Shown piece by piece: positions 50,191 to 60,053 of a stretch of 64,000 nt of DNA. The number at the start of each line of letters is the position of its first letter. The first letter of the stretch is position 1. The notes beneath the pieces were generated by a model that was not told where the DNA came from, made no database searches, and saw nothing but the letters and a program-made list of their open reading frames with translations. Source of the stretch: Caryophanales bacterium (GTDB lineage Bacteria > Bacillota > Bacilli > CAJFEE01); NCBI GenBank assembly GCA_029256085.1, contig JAQSYP010000011.1, forward strand, positions 1 through 64,000, written 5' to 3'. Made by a program: the position numbers and the translations under genes.

Positions 50191-51636
50191 ATGAGCGAAA
50201 ATAATTTTTATAATTATAAACTTAGTGATGAAATATTAAAGGCTCTTAAAATTTTAAACTATAAGAGACCGACTGAAGTTCAGGAAAAAGTAATACCATC
50301 CGCACTTGAAATGAAAGATCTAATTGTTAAATCGCAAACAGGAAGTGGTAAGACAGCAGCATTTGCTATACCGATTTGTGAATTGTTGGAATGGGAAGAA
50401 AATAAACCTCAGACTTTAGTACTTACGCCAACAAGAGAATTAGCAGCACAAATCAGAGATGATTTTACAAACATAGGTAGATATAAGAGGATAAAGGCCA
50501 TTTCAGTTTATGGAAAGCAACCATTTGCTAAACAAAAACTAGAACTTAAACAAAAAGTCCATGTAGTTGTAGGAACTCCAGGCCGTGTACTTGACCATAT
50601 CCAAAAAGATACACTTAATCTAGAAAAACTAAAGTTTCTTGTTATTGACGAAGCAGATGAAATGTTAAATATGGGTTTTATTGAGCAAGTTGAGTCAATT
50701 TTAGTAGAGCTTCCAGACAATAGGGTGACAATGTTATTTTCTGCTACAATTCCGAAAGATATTGAGAGACTATGCCATAAGTACATTAAAAATCCATTAA
50801 ATATTGAAATGAAAACAAAAAGTTTAACTACAGAAAAGATACAACATTCTATTATTGAAGTAACAGAAGAAGATAAAGAAAAGGCTATTAGAAGTTTAAC
50901 TATAGTTGAGAATCCAGATAGCTGTATTATTTTTTGTAGAACACAAGAAAGAGTAGAAGAATTACAAAAATTCTTAAAAAAGTCAGGCTATTTTTCTGAT
51001 AAGTTACATGGAGGCATGTATCAAGAAGATAGATTTGAAGTAATGAATGACTTTAAGAGTGGTAAATTTCGTTACTTAATTGCAACAGATGTTGCTGCAA
51101 GGGGTATTGATATTGATAATGTTTCATTAATAATTAACTATGATGTTCCAATGGAGAAAGAAAGTTATGTTCATAGAACAGGTAGGACAGGTCGTGCGGG
51201 GAAATCGGGGAAGGCCATTACTTTAGTAACGCCTTATGAAAAAAAATTTCTAAAGGAGATTGAAGATTATATAGGCTTTGAAATTGACATAATGAATCTA
51301 CCCTCGGATGAAGAAGTTACAAAATCTAAATTAGAATTTGAGGCTAAGTTAAAAGCAAAACCTCAGTTAAAAAAGCACAAAAGCGAACAACTAAATAAAG
51401 GGATAATGAAATTATATTTTAATGGTGGAAAGAAAAAGAAGATTAGGGCAGTTGATTTTGTTGGAACAATTGCAAAGATACCAGGAGTTACTGCAGAAGA
51501 TATAGGCATTATAACTATACAGGATAACGTATCCTATGTAGAAATTTTAAACGGTAAAGGTATGGACGTCTTAAAGGCTATGAAAACAACAACAATTAAG
51601 GGTAAACTTCTAAAGGTGCACGAAGCCATTAAATAG
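50191..51636 (+). CDS. dbpA: DEAD-box RNA helicase DbpA/YxiN
   Basis: 481 residues. The helicase core has motif I QTGSGKT, Ia [33 protein letters not shown] and [13 protein letters not shown]. The C-terminal RNA-binding domain (about residues 405-480: [28 protein letters not shown]) matches the DbpA/YxiN domain that recognises hairpin 92 of 23S rRNA. It aids 50S ribosome assembly. It is monocistronic, ending in a bidirectional terminator. Confidence 0.94.
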   Translation: MSENNFYNYKLSDEILKALKILNYKRPTEVQEKVIPSALEMKDLIVKSQTGSGKTAAFAIPICELLEWEENKPQTLVLTPTRELAAQIRDDFTNIGRYKRIKAISVYGKQPFAKQKLELKQKVHVVVGTPGRVLDHIQKDTLNLEKLKFLVIDEADEMLNMGFIEQVESILVELPDNRVTMLFSATIPKDIERLCHKYIKNPLNIEMKTKSLTTEKIQHSIIEVTEEDKEKAIRSLTIVENPDSCIIFCRTQERVEELQKFLKKSGYFSDKLHGGMYQEDRFEVMNDFKSGKFRYLIATDVAARGIDIDNVSLIINYDVPMEKESYVHRTGRTGRAGKSGKAITLVTPYEKKFLKEIEDYIGFEIDIMNLPSDEEVTKSKLEFEAKLKAKPQLKKHKSEQLNKGIMKLYFNGGKKKKIRAVDFVGTIAKIPGVTAEDIGIITIQDNVSYVEILNGKGMDVLKAMKTTTIKGKLLKVHEAIK

Positions 51637-51643
51637 ATTTCAG

Positions 51644-51687
51644 AAAAAAACTCTAAAAGAAAATAATTTCTTTTAGAGTTTTTTTTA
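51644..51687. terminator. Bidirectional terminator after dbpA
   Basis: AAAACTCTAAAAGAAA and TTTCTTTTAGAGTTTT form a perfect 16-bp stem followed by more T. It also serves the convergent diguanylate cyclase operon. Confidence 0.92.
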
Positions 51688-51690
51688 TTA

Positions 51691-52584
51691 TCATTGCGTA
51701 TATACTTCCAAACGGTTTCTGCCGTTCCTCTTTGCGGTATACAGTGATTCATCCGCCAGTTTAATCATTTCTTTCGGTGTGATTTGTGAATTAAAGTCAC
51801 TAATATAAGCACCTAAACTTATTGTAATTGAAATGGAGCTATCGCCAATATTAAAACTATAGTTTTCAATATTCTTTCGTATCCGCTCGCAAATTTCTAT
51901 AACCTCAGAACTATGTGAGGTTAATAATACAATTGAAAACTCCTCGCCACCGTAACGACCAACGATGTCACATGAACGAATTGACTCTAATAATATTTTA
52001 GATACATCCTTTAAGACAACATCACCTGCAGAGTGACCATACGTATCATTTACTTTTTTAAAGTGATCAATATCTAACATTACGAAAGTTAAGCCATCAC
52101 CATCGCGTTTCGTTTTAGCAAATTCTTTTTCGAAAAGATCAATGAGAAGGGCGTGATTATAGAGGCCAGTAAGGCTATCTTTCATAGCCATATCCCTGAG
52201 TATATCTTGGTATTCCTTAAGTCTAAGAGCAGACTGGATTCTTGCTAATACTTCACTCTCATCAAATGGTTTTTTCACATAATCATGGGCACCTAATTCT
52301 AACGCCCTTTTTATATCTGCACTCTCAGATTTAGCTGTTACCATTATTATGGGGATATTCTTTGTTTCATAAGTTGTCTTTAATAAATGGCACACTTCAA
52401 ATCCGTCTAAACCAGGCATCATAATGTCGAGTAAAATTACTTCTGGTTTGTTTATTAAAGTTGCATCGAGCACATCCGATCCATTATTAACAGAGAAGAC
52501 TTCATAGCCCTCATCTTCCAAAATATCAGTAAGTAATCTAACGTTTAACGGACTATCGTCAACTACTAATAATCTTTTACTCAT
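51691..52584 (-). CDS. Response regulator diguanylate cyclase (REC-GGDEF)
   Basis: 297 residues. The receiver domain has VVDDSPLNVRLL, phosphoacceptor Asp in VILLDIMMPGLDGFE (near residue 53) and Lys in HDYVKKPFDE. The GGDEF domain has DSLTGLYNHA, FVMLDIDHFKKVNDTYGHSAGD, the active-site GGEEF in VGRYGGEEFSIVL, and an intact inhibitory I-site RSCD five residues before it. It should make c-di-GMP when phosphorylated and be feedback-inhibited. It overlaps the upstream receiver gene by eight bases and is the output of the hybrid kinase module. Confidence 0.95.
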   Translation of the reverse strand: MSKRLLVVDDSPLNVRLLTDILEDEGYEVFSVNNGSDVLDATLINKPEVILLDIMMPGLDGFEVCHLLKTTYETKNIPIIMVTAKSESADIKRALELGAHDYVKKPFDESEVLARIQSALRLKEYQDILRDMAMKDSLTGLYNHALLIDLFEKEFAKTKRDGDGLTFVMLDIDHFKKVNDTYGHSAGDVVLKDVSKILLESIRSCDIVGRYGGEEFSIVLLTSHSSEVIEICERIRKNIENYSFNIGDSSISITISLGAYISDFNSQITPKEMIKLADESLYTAKRNGRNRLEVYTQ

Positions 52585-52954
52585 TTATAACCACCCACTT
52601 ATTAATAACCTCAACTAATTTGTCTTCATCAATTGGTTTTGAAATATAATCATCAAAAAAAGTTTGGAAATTCAGTTCGTCCTCTACAAGTGCGTGCGCA
52701 GTGACAGCAATAAAAGGAACATTAGTAAAGTTTGGATACTCCTTTAGTTTCTCAGTAATTTGAATACCGTTCATATCAGGAAGAGATATATCCATTAGTA
52801 CTAGGTTACAATTCTTTTTCTCAGCATCGAGGATTGCCTCAAAACCAGAAAAGGCTTTAATTAGTTGGATATCTGGACAAATATCTTCTAAAATTTGTTC
52901 TATTAAGCGCATATTATTTATTTGGTCTTCTACTACCATTACTGTATATATCAC
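52577..52954 (-). CDS. Stand-alone response regulator receiver
   Basis: 125 residues: VVEDQINNMRLIEQIL, phosphoacceptor Asp in LVLMDISLPDMNG (near residue 56), Thr in FIAVTAHA, Lys in YISKPIDE. The form resembles DivK-type single receivers. It lies between the hybrid kinase and the GGDEF regulator with one-base and eight-base overlaps, so it is probably a phosphorelay intermediate or an adaptor for the cyclase. Confidence 0.92.
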   Translation of the reverse strand: MIYTVMVVEDQINNMRLIEQILEDICPDIQLIKAFSGFEAILDAEKKNCNLVLMDISLPDMNGIQITEKLKEYPNFTNVPFIAVTAHALVEDELNFQTFFDDYISKPIDEDKLVEVINKWVVINE

Positions 52955-55587
52955 TAATTAGTCTTCTCCTTTATACGTTTTAAGACAATATTCATTACAC
53001 CATCAATATGAACTCCAGATTTTTCAATTATAAGATTAGTTCTCTTGTGTAGGTGTTCTTTTTCCTTTTTTGAAAGGTGTTTAGCTGTAACAATGATCAC
53101 TGAAATATCGTCCCATTCTGGTCGTCTGCTAAACTCCTCAAGAACATCAAAACCATCCTTAAATGGCATCATTATATCTAAAAGAAGTATGTTAGGTTTA
53201 TTATTATTTATTATTTCGATAGCCTCAACACCATTTTTTGCTAGTCTGTATGAAATAGAAGCGTCTTTTAAGAATTGGCCCATAAGGTTTAGATAGTTCT
53301 CGTCATCATCGGCTATTAAAACTTGAATATCATCGTCATTATTATTTATACAATTTTTAATTGCTGACATTAATTCCTCTTGTGATATAGGTTTTACAAG
53401 GAACTCATCAGCGTTCATCTTATAAGCTAAGTCTTTCTCGTTTAGTACGGATGCCATAATGACAGGAATATTTTTTGTCTGATTATTATCTTTGAGATCG
53501 GAAAGGATTTCCCAACCATCTTTATTAGGCAACATAATATCTAGAATTATTATTTCAGGATTAACTTCAGTAATAATTTTTAAAATATCTTCTCTACCAT
53601 CAAGTGAAATAATGTGATATCCCTTTTTATCTAGATATTGTTTATACAATCTTTGGACATTAGAATCATCATCAATACAAACAACATTGATTTTATTTTG
53701 TAGTCCAACCTCGTCATTTACAGGTATTTCCTCGGAAACTTTAGTATCTTGCGAAGTGATAGGTATTACAATAGTGAAGCAACTACCAACATTAACCTCG
53801 CTGGTTACTTCAATAGTACCATTTAGCATCGAGACTAAACGTTTTGTTATGGAAAGACCTAAACCAGTCCCACCGATCTTACGAGTATAGGAGCCATCTA
53901 CTTGCCTGAACTCGTCAAAAATATTAATTATATCCTGTTCAGATATGCCTACCCCTTGATCTTCCACGGATATTTTGTAGTAGCCATCTAATTGACGTAT
54001 AGAAAGTTTAATTATGCCTGTTTCAGAGTATTTAAAGGCATTACTTAGAATGTTAATAAGTATTTGTTTGATTTTGATCCTGTCAGAATATAAAGGAATA
54101 TACTCCGTATTAAAAAATTCCTCTCGATACTCGATTGATTTACCTTCTTTAAGATTATTAATCATTCCGTGTAATTCAGAAGTAATCTTAACTAAGTTAA
54201 TATTTTCCTTATGAATATCCATTTTTCCAGCTTCAATCTTAGAAAAATCTAATAAGTTGTTAATAAGCTCTAGTAAATGTTGGGCTTCATTCTTAACAAT
54301 TGTTAAGTTCTCTTTCTGAACAGAAGGTAGAATATCATCTGTTTTTTTCAAAACACGCGTAGTAAATCCAATAATTGAGTTTAAAGGTGTTCTGAGTTCG
54401 TGAGACATATTAGCTAGAAATTGACTTTTTAATACATTAGCCTGTATTGCTTCTGCTCTTTGAATTCTTAATTCACTATTGGTTTTCTCGAGGAGATCTT
54501 CTCGGATTCGTATAGCTGCTTGCATATGATTGAATTTATTTACGAGAATATCTAATTCACTATCTGTTTTAACCGATAATGGTTGCTGATAATTTTTTTC
54601 GGTTATATTATTAGTTGCGTTAATTAAAACTCCAATTGGTTTGATTATTCTGCTACTCAACCAAAAGGCTAATATTAAACCTATAAATGTTACGAATGCA
54701 CCTAAGACTATAACGACTTTATTAAGCTCAGTTAATGGCTTCATTACTTGAGTTTCCTTAAATTCTACAATTAGTCCTAATTGAAGTTTATCAAACCACT
54801 GATATGAACCTAATACTGATTCACCCATAAAGTCTTTGTAAATACTAGTTCCATCTTCTTTATTTAGTACTTTTTTAACAGCACTTGACTTAAATTTTAT
54901 TGTTTCATTAGCTTTGTCTTTACCGCCATCTATAAAGTTTTCGATATATGAACTACTTGTAATAGGATTACCTTCGGAATTTATTAGGTATGTATGACCT
55001 AAATTTCCAATACTTAAGCTTTCAGTAAGTTCCTTAAATTTAATAAGCCTAATATACCCTGAAATAACATATTTTGGTTTATTATCTACAAATATTGGTT
55101 CACTAATAGCCATTATCGGAACACCATCGGTTTTCTTACTTTTAATAAAATCTGATATATTTGATTTCCCACTAATAGCAGCTTGAAAGTAACTTCTATC
55201 AGATAAATTCACTTCTAAAGCACCTTCGCTAGAATTGATAACATTACCCTTTTCATCACTTATAGAAATATCATAATAGTTATTATTTGTTTTTATAATC
55301 TGTTGTATAGTATTAGTTACACTTTCTGATCTTAAGGTTGCATCATCTAGTTTTGATAAATGAAGCGCTTGGTTCTTTATATCGATTATACGATTAGAAG
55401 TCCATCTTTCAATTGTGTCTGAAGCTTGTGTTCTATAACCTTCAGCAATTAGTAAAGTTTGTTTCTTATAGGCGTTCTCGGTTAGAGTGAGAATAACACC
55501 AGAAATACTTAAAAACATAACAAAAATAATCGCAAAAAATGAAAAGAATTGATTTAGAAAAATTTTGCTTTTAAAGAAGTTTTTCAT
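52954..55587 (-). CDS. Hybrid sensor histidine kinase with two receiver domains
   Basis: 877 residues. A first membrane helix (about 13-33) leads to a dCache sensor (about 38-275, with YYDISISDEKGNVINSSEGAL and LSIGNLGHTYLINSEGNPI), then a second helix (VVIVLGAFVTFIGLILAFWL, about 291-310), HAMP, and HisKA with ANMSHELRTPLNSIIGF. HATPase_c follows (NILSNAFKYSETG, DQGVGI, GGTGLGLSI), then REC1 (VCIDDDS ... EIIILDIMLPNKDGW) and REC2 (LIADDDE ... ILLLDIMMPFKDGF). It heads a three-gene operon ending in the diguanylate cyclase, so an extracellular ligand should set c-di-GMP output. Confidence 0.94.
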   Translation of the reverse strand: MKNFFKSKIFLNQFFSFFAIIFVMFLSISGVILTLTENAYKKQTLLIAEGYRTQASDTIERWTSNRIIDIKNQALHLSKLDDATLRSESVTNTIQQIIKTNNNYYDISISDEKGNVINSSEGALEVNLSDRSYFQAAISGKSNISDFIKSKKTDGVPIMAISEPIFVDNKPKYVISGYIRLIKFKELTESLSIGNLGHTYLINSEGNPITSSSYIENFIDGGKDKANETIKFKSSAVKKVLNKEDGTSIYKDFMGESVLGSYQWFDKLQLGLIVEFKETQVMKPLTELNKVVIVLGAFVTFIGLILAFWLSSRIIKPIGVLINATNNITEKNYQQPLSVKTDSELDILVNKFNHMQAAIRIREDLLEKTNSELRIQRAEAIQANVLKSQFLANMSHELRTPLNSIIGFTTRVLKKTDDILPSVQKENLTIVKNEAQHLLELINNLLDFSKIEAGKMDIHKENINLVKITSELHGMINNLKEGKSIEYREEFFNTEYIPLYSDRIKIKQILINILSNAFKYSETGIIKLSIRQLDGYYKISVEDQGVGISEQDIINIFDEFRQVDGSYTRKIGGTGLGLSITKRLVSMLNGTIEVTSEVNVGSCFTIVIPITSQDTKVSEEIPVNDEVGLQNKINVVCIDDDSNVQRLYKQYLDKKGYHIISLDGREDILKIITEVNPEIIILDIMLPNKDGWEILSDLKDNNQTKNIPVIMASVLNEKDLAYKMNADEFLVKPISQEELMSAIKNCINNNDDDIQVLIADDDENYLNLMGQFLKDASISYRLAKNGVEAIEIINNNKPNILLLDIMMPFKDGFDVLEEFSRRPEWDDISVIIVTAKHLSKKEKEHLHKRTNLIIEKSGVHIDGVMNIVLKRIKEKTN

Positions 55588-55843
55588 AGGATGGATCTCC
55601 TGTATATTTAATTTGATATATTATTGAAAGCATATATTATATATCGGCTTTTTTTGATAATATTCAACATGGAAATTAGGGGGTTTTATAATAATCGATA
55701 TGTTGGGGAAAATATTTTTATTAAGCTGTGGTTTGAGGATTAAAGTTAGTCTCTTGGTATATTTTTACTAAGCTATATACAAGACCAAATAAAATTATTA
55801 TGTTATTATTACTATTAGCAAGTGATTTATAGGAGGTATTCTT

Positions 55844-56080
55844 ATGAGTTGTGGATGTTCAGAAGGTAAAGTAGGCAAGGAAGTAGTTGACCACGTAAGA
55901 GACAAGGGTAAGGACCACATGCCTACCAAAGTTGTACATGATATTAAATGTTCTTGTGGAAGTACATTTAAAATGACTACTGTTGTAGATAAATGCCCAA
56001 ATTGTGGCATGACTTATGGAGTAACACCGTGTAGTTCTGATGATATTTCTAAAATTCAAGCTGCAGGGATAAATTATTAG
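55844..56080 (+). CDS. Small Cys-rich zinc-ribbon-like protein
   Basis: 78 residues with eight cysteines: CGCS at the start, CSCGSTF near residue 36 and CPNCGMTYGVTPC near 51-63. Some of these pairs are spaced to bind zinc or an iron-sulfur centre. There is no signal peptide. Function is unknown. An AGGAGG site precedes it, and it ends in its own terminator 230 bp before a Cys/His-rich radical SAM gene, so a functional link is possible but unproven. Confidence 0.75.
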   Translation: MSCGCSEGKVGKEVVDHVRDKGKDHMPTKVVHDIKCSCGSTFKMTTVVDKCPNCGMTYGVTPCSSDDISKIQAAGINY

Positions 56081-56085
56081 AAAGA

Positions 56086-56115
56086 AGGCATCGCCATTTC
56101 GGTGATGCTTTTTTA
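56086..56115 (+). terminator. Terminator of the Cys-rich protein gene
   Basis: AAGGCATC-G-CC and GG-T-GATGCTT pair around ATTTC, followed by TTTT. Confidence 0.88.
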
Positions 56116-56309
56116 CTTCAATTAAAGGAGTAATAGGTATTTTGAATTTATTGATCCCTTATTGAGTAATATAAACCTATAAATGCATAAATTAACGATT
56201 AATTTGTAAATTAATTGTAACAATTTTTTCACTTTAACTTGTCCAACATTATTATAATAAAACTATATGTATAGTAGTAACTAAAATAAAGAAAAGTATG
56301 GTGATATAA

Positions 56310-57557
56310 ATGCACGGTAAAGGACACCCACACGGAGCAGGTCATCCACACGCAACAGGACATCCTCATGGAGCAGGATCAGGTCATCCACATGCAGCAA
56401 AAAGCCCATTTGGAGCAGGTCATCCAGGAGGAGCACCTTCGATTGATTATAATGAAAACCCATTTATAGTAATTTGGGAAGTTACAAGAGCTTGTCAGTT
56501 AAAGTGTTTACACTGTAGAGCTGATGCGCAATTCAAACCAGATCCAAATGAATTAACCCACGAACAGGGAATTAAACTTTTAGATGAAATATATGAAATG
56601 AACAATCCGATGCTTGTTTTTACAGGTGGAGATTGTATGTTAAGAGAAGACTTATTCGAATTAGCAGACTATGCTGTTAAAAAAGGTATGCGAGTATCAA
56701 TGACACCAAGTGCTACAGATAATGTTACAAAAGAAAAAATGGAAAGAGCAAAAGAAGTTGGGTTATCTCGTTGGGGCTTCAGTTTAGATGGTCCAACACC
56801 TGAAATTCATGATCACTTTAGAGGTACTCCAGGATCTTTTGATTTAACACTAGAAAAGATTAAGTATTTAAATGAATTAAATATGCCACTTCAAATTAAC
56901 ACAGTTATTTCTCGATATAACTACGACTCATTAGAACAAATGTCTAAGCTAGTTGAAAAGCTTGGAGTAGTAATGTGGTATATCTTCTTACTTGTTCCAA
57001 CTGGACGTGGACAGATGGACGATTGTTTGACACCAGCAGAACATGAAAAGGTATTCCGTTGGTTATATGACTTAAGTAAGAAAGTTCCATATGATATTAA
57101 AACTACAGCTGCGCAACACTATCGTCGTGTAGTTGTTCAACAAAAGTCAAGAGAGAACCTTATTGAAAAAGGTGAAATCCGCTATGAAGACTCAATTACG
57201 GATACAGCTTCGTTAATTGATGGATTAAAGCGTGCTCCAAAAGGTGTTAATGATGGAGTAGGGTTTATTTTCGTTTCTCATACTGGAGACGTAATGCCTA
57301 GTGGACTTTTACCAATCGTTGTAGGAAATGTAAAAGAAAAACCATTGGCTGAAATATATCGCGAATCACCAGTATTAAAAGAATTAAGAGATCCTAACCT
57401 TTATAAAGGTAAATGTGGAGTATGTGAATATCGCTTTATGTGTGGCGGTTCTCGCTCAAGAACTTATGCGATAACTGGGGACTATTTAGAAAGTGAACCA
57501 ATGTGTGTTTACATTCCAGAAGCACTTAGAAAGAAAGCTGATTCTCCAACTGTATAA
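56310..57557 (+). CDS. Radical SAM/SPASM protein with His-rich N-terminus
   Basis: 415 residues. Residues 1-45 are a low-complexity Gly/His/Ala tail of repeated GHPHGA / GHPHA units. Then come a radical SAM domain with CQLKCLHC (C-x3-C-x2-C, about residues 62-69), FTGGDCMLREDLFELADYAVKKG, FSLDGPTPEIHDHFRG, and a C-terminal SPASM-type cluster region CGVCEYRFMCGGSRSRTYA...C. The layout fits the TIGR04053-type radical SAM/SPASM family and resembles heme-biosynthesis AhbD/NirJ proteins. The exact reaction is unknown. The His-rich tail probably binds metal ions. It is monocistronic. Confidence 0.85.
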   Translation: MHGKGHPHGAGHPHATGHPHGAGSGHPHAAKSPFGAGHPGGAPSIDYNENPFIVIWEVTRACQLKCLHCRADAQFKPDPNELTHEQGIKLLDEIYEMNNPMLVFTGGDCMLREDLFELADYAVKKGMRVSMTPSATDNVTKEKMERAKEVGLSRWGFSLDGPTPEIHDHFRGTPGSFDLTLEKIKYLNELNMPLQINTVISRYNYDSLEQMSKLVEKLGVVMWYIFLLVPTGRGQMDDCLTPAEHEKVFRWLYDLSKKVPYDIKTTAAQHYRRVVVQQKSRENLIEKGEIRYEDSITDTASLIDGLKRAPKGVNDGVGFIFVSHTGDVMPSGLLPIVVGNVKEKPLAEIYRESPVLKELRDPNLYKGKCGVCEYRFMCGGSRSRTYAITGDYLESEPMCVYIPEALRKKADSPTV

Positions 57558-57563
57558 ATTATT

Positions 57564-57597
57564 AAACACCTTCAATTTTAATTTGAAGGTGTTTTTC
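57564..57597 (+). terminator. Terminator of the radical SAM gene
   Basis: AAACACCTTCAAT and ATTTGAAGGTGTTT pair around TTTA, followed by TTTC. Repeat copy 2 begins directly after it. Confidence 0.9.
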
Positions 57598-57600
57598 TTT

Positions 57601-57693
57601 AGCTAATAGGAAAGTATAAACTTCTGAGTAGTTCATACTCTCCTAACGCATAAGTGCAACTAAGGCTCTGCCGTCGCCGAGTTTTCTTTAATA
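57601..57693. repeat. Interspersed intergenic repeat, copy 2
   Basis: About 93 bp, matching 14233-14345 with few substitutions but lacking a 20-bp internal block. It has the hairpin stem GGAAAGTAT / ATACTCTCC with one mismatch. It lies between a terminator and the end of the FNT gene, and its end overlaps that gene's stop. Confidence 0.85.
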
Positions 57694-58470
57694 TTCTTCA
57701 TAAAAAGGTTTATTAATGTAGTAATAGGTTAGCCCCATAAGTAATTGACCTCCAATCAAGTTTCCAAAAGTTACAGGAATTAAATTATGTATTACACCAT
57801 TAATAGAAATTGTATTAGGATGGTCAATGATGAGCGCAATTGCGAATGTACACATATTAGCTATACTGTGCTCATATCCGGAGATAAAGAAACAAAATAC
57901 AAATAATATCATCACGAAGAGTTTTGGACCATCGCCTCTAAGAGTCATTGGAATAAAAAAGGCCAGACAAACTAACCAGTTACATAATATACCACGAAAA
58001 AATAACTCAGAAGTTGAAGTATGGATTTTCTTCTCAGCTACAGTAAGAAGAAAACTGTTGGCGGTAGTATCATTAAATAATCCAGTAGAATAAATTAATA
58101 AAGCAAAAAGTACTGCACCAATTATATTACCAATATAGCTATAAGTAAGTAGCCTAAATGCAGAATCCCATTTCAACTTTTTTCTTAAGGCAGTTATAGT
58201 GAAATAAAATGTATTGCCTGTGAATAGATCTCCCCCTCCATATGAAATAAGAATGATACCCGATCCAAATGTGATTGCTGCCATTGGGTAAGCAAGAGGG
58301 GAGTGGTCTTGATAAAATAAGTTTCCAGTTTTAAAAGAAACGATTACCCCAAAACCGAGAAACATACTAGCTAAAATTGCTCTTAGCAAGTATATAGATT
58401 TACTAGTATTATAAATTTTGTATTTTTTTAGTGCTAACTTCTCAACATTTGCAATAGGTCTAATTTCCAT
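57688..58470 (-). CDS. Formate/nitrite transporter family channel
   Basis: 260 residues with six hydrophobic segments. FNT signatures include SYGGGDLFTGNTFYFTITAL (about residues 76-95), NWLVCLAFFIPMTLRGDGPKL near 160-182 and SGYEHSIANMCTFAIAL near 197-213, with the central His of the pore. It passes small monovalent anions such as formate or nitrite. No pyruvate-formate lyase or nitrite reductase gene is adjacent, so the substrate is open. Confidence 0.9.
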   Translation of the reverse strand: MEIRPIANVEKLALKKYKIYNTSKSIYLLRAILASMFLGFGVIVSFKTGNLFYQDHSPLAYPMAAITFGSGIILISYGGGDLFTGNTFYFTITALRKKLKWDSAFRLLTYSYIGNIIGAVLFALLIYSTGLFNDTTANSFLLTVAEKKIHTSTSELFFRGILCNWLVCLAFFIPMTLRGDGPKLFVMILFVFCFFISGYEHSIANMCTFAIALIIDHPNTISINGVIHNLIPVTFGNLIGGQLLMGLTYYYINKPFYEEY

Positions 58471-58549
58471 AAAACACCGTCCAAAAGCATAATAGTTATA
58501 CTGTATTTTTTCTTAAAACAGTTTTATTATGCCTTCAAAGCGTAAAAGA

Positions 58550-58575
58550 AAAACACTATCTTATTGATAGTGTCT
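58550..58575 (-). terminator. Terminator of the liv operon
   Basis: On the minus strand ACACTATC and GATAGTGT pair around AATAA, followed by TTTTCTTTT. It includes the livF stop. Confidence 0.88.
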
Positions 58576-59278
58576 AAGCTCCAAGATATGCAGATTTAAC
58601 TTTGTCATCGTGTAGTAAATCGTATGCATTACCCGATAAAACAACTTTACCTGTTTCTAAAACGTATGCTCTATTAGCTATTGATAAAGCTAAGTTAGCA
58701 TTTTGTTCTACTAAAAGTATAGTTGTACCATTCTTATTAATTTCAACAATCGTTTCAAAAATTTGCTTGATAACAATAGGTGCTAATCCCATTGAAGGTT
58801 CATCTAATAGTAGCAGCTTAGGACGATTCATAAGTGCCCTTCCAATAGCGAGCATCTGTTGTTCGCCTCCTGAAAGAGTACCTGCAACCTGACTAAGCCT
58901 TTCTTTTAGACGTGGAAACTTTTCATAAACCATTTCGTAATCGTTTTTAACATTTTGCTTATCTTTTCTTAGATAAGCACCCATTTCTAGGTTCTCTTTA
59001 ACAGAAAGATTGGCGAATATTTTTCGTCCTTCGGGTACGTGACCCATACCTTTACCGACTAATTTATGCGCTGCATTTCCTTTAATAGAAGCCCCATTGA
59101 ATGTAATATCACCACTTTTATATGGAATAAGAGCTGATATAGCCCTTAGCGTTGACGATTTACCAGCTCCATTTGCACCAATTAAGGTTACGATTTCACC
59201 TTCATTTACTTCTAATGAGATGTCTTTAAGAGCGTGAATTCCACCATAATAAACGTTTAAGTTACTAACTTTAAGCAT
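58574..59278 (-). CDS. livF: Branched-chain amino acid ABC ATPase LivF
   Basis: 234 residues with Walker A GANGAGKSS, signature LSGGEQQMLAIGRAL, Walker B LLLLDEPSMGLAP and H-loop LVEQN, the LivF form. It pairs with LivG to drive amino acid uptake. It overlaps livG by eight bases and is the last gene of the operon. Confidence 0.95.
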   Translation of the reverse strand: MLKVSNLNVYYGGIHALKDISLEVNEGEIVTLIGANGAGKSSTLRAISALIPYKSGDITFNGASIKGNAAHKLVGKGMGHVPEGRKIFANLSVKENLEMGAYLRKDKQNVKNDYEMVYEKFPRLKERLSQVAGTLSGGEQQMLAIGRALMNRPKLLLLDEPSMGLAPIVIKQIFETIVEINKNGTTILLVEQNANLALSIANRAYVLETGKVVLSGNAYDLLHDDKVKSAYLGA

Positions 59279-60053
59279 TTACAACCATGCCTCCCTCATC
59301 TGTCTCACCAAGGTAAGCTTCAATTACCCGTTTGTTGTTTTTAATCTGCTCAGGAGTGCCTTCAGCAATTTTTTTACCATAATCGAGTACTGCAATCTTC
59401 TCGCATATACCCATAACAAGTTTCATGTCATGTTCAATTAGCAATACTGAAACATTAAAATTATCTCTAATCCACCCAATAAGATTCATAAGTTCATGTG
59501 TTTCTTGTGGGTTCATGCCTGCAGCCGGCTCATCTAATAGTAGTAAGTCTGGTTCAGTAGCAAGTGCACGAGCAATTTCAAGTCTTCTTTGATCTCCATA
59601 CGAAAGATTTCTAGCAAATTCTTCGGCTTTACCGTCTAAATTAAAAGCTTTAAGTAACTCCATTGAAGCGTTTCTAATTCTAAGTTCCTCTCGTTGAAAC
59701 CTAGGAGTTCTTAGTACTGAATCAAGTAAATTATATTTTGTATTAAATCCATAAGAAATTTTTAAATTATCTAAAACTGTCAGATTTGAAAATAATCTAA
59801 TATTTTGGAATGTCCGTGCAATCTTCTTTTGAGTAATTATATAAGGCTTAAAGCCGTGTATATCTTTAGATTTATAATTAATACGGCCAGAAGTAGGTTT
59901 GTAAACACCAGTCAACATGTTAAATACAGTTGTTTTTCCAGCGCCATTTGGTCCTATTAATCCAACAATCTGTTTTTCAGAGATTGTTAAAGAAAAGTCA
60001 TCAACTGCTTTAAGACCACCAAATTGTATAGATAGGTTATCAACTTTTAGCAT
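59271..60053 (-). CDS. livG: Branched-chain amino acid ABC ATPase LivG
   Basis: 260 residues with Walker A GPNGAGKTT, the LivG-type NMLTGVYKPTSGRI, ARTFQNIRLF, signature LSYGDQRRLEIARAL, Walker B LLLLDEPAAGMNPQE and LIEHDMKLVMGICEKIAVLDYGKKIAEG at the end. It overlaps livM by 14 bases, with GGAGGTC as ribosome binding site inside livM. Confidence 0.95.
   Translation of the reverse strand: MLKVDNLSIQFGGLKAVDDFSLTISEKQIVGLIGPNGAGKTTVFNMLTGVYKPTSGRINYKSKDIHGFKPYIITQKKIARTFQNIRLFSNLTVLDNLKISYGFNTKYNLLDSVLRTPRFQREELRIRNASMELLKAFNLDGKAEEFARNLSYGDQRRLEIARALATEPDLLLLDEPAAGMNPQETHELMNLIGWIRDNFNVSVLLIEHDMKLVMGICEKIAVLDYGKKIAEGTPEQIKNNKRVIEAYLGETDEGGMVVNA

Noticed and set aside
55798-56059. Minus-strand ORFs over the Cys-rich protein gene
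   Set aside because: The plus-strand gene has an AGGAGG site, paired cysteines and a terminator. The antisense frames have none of these.
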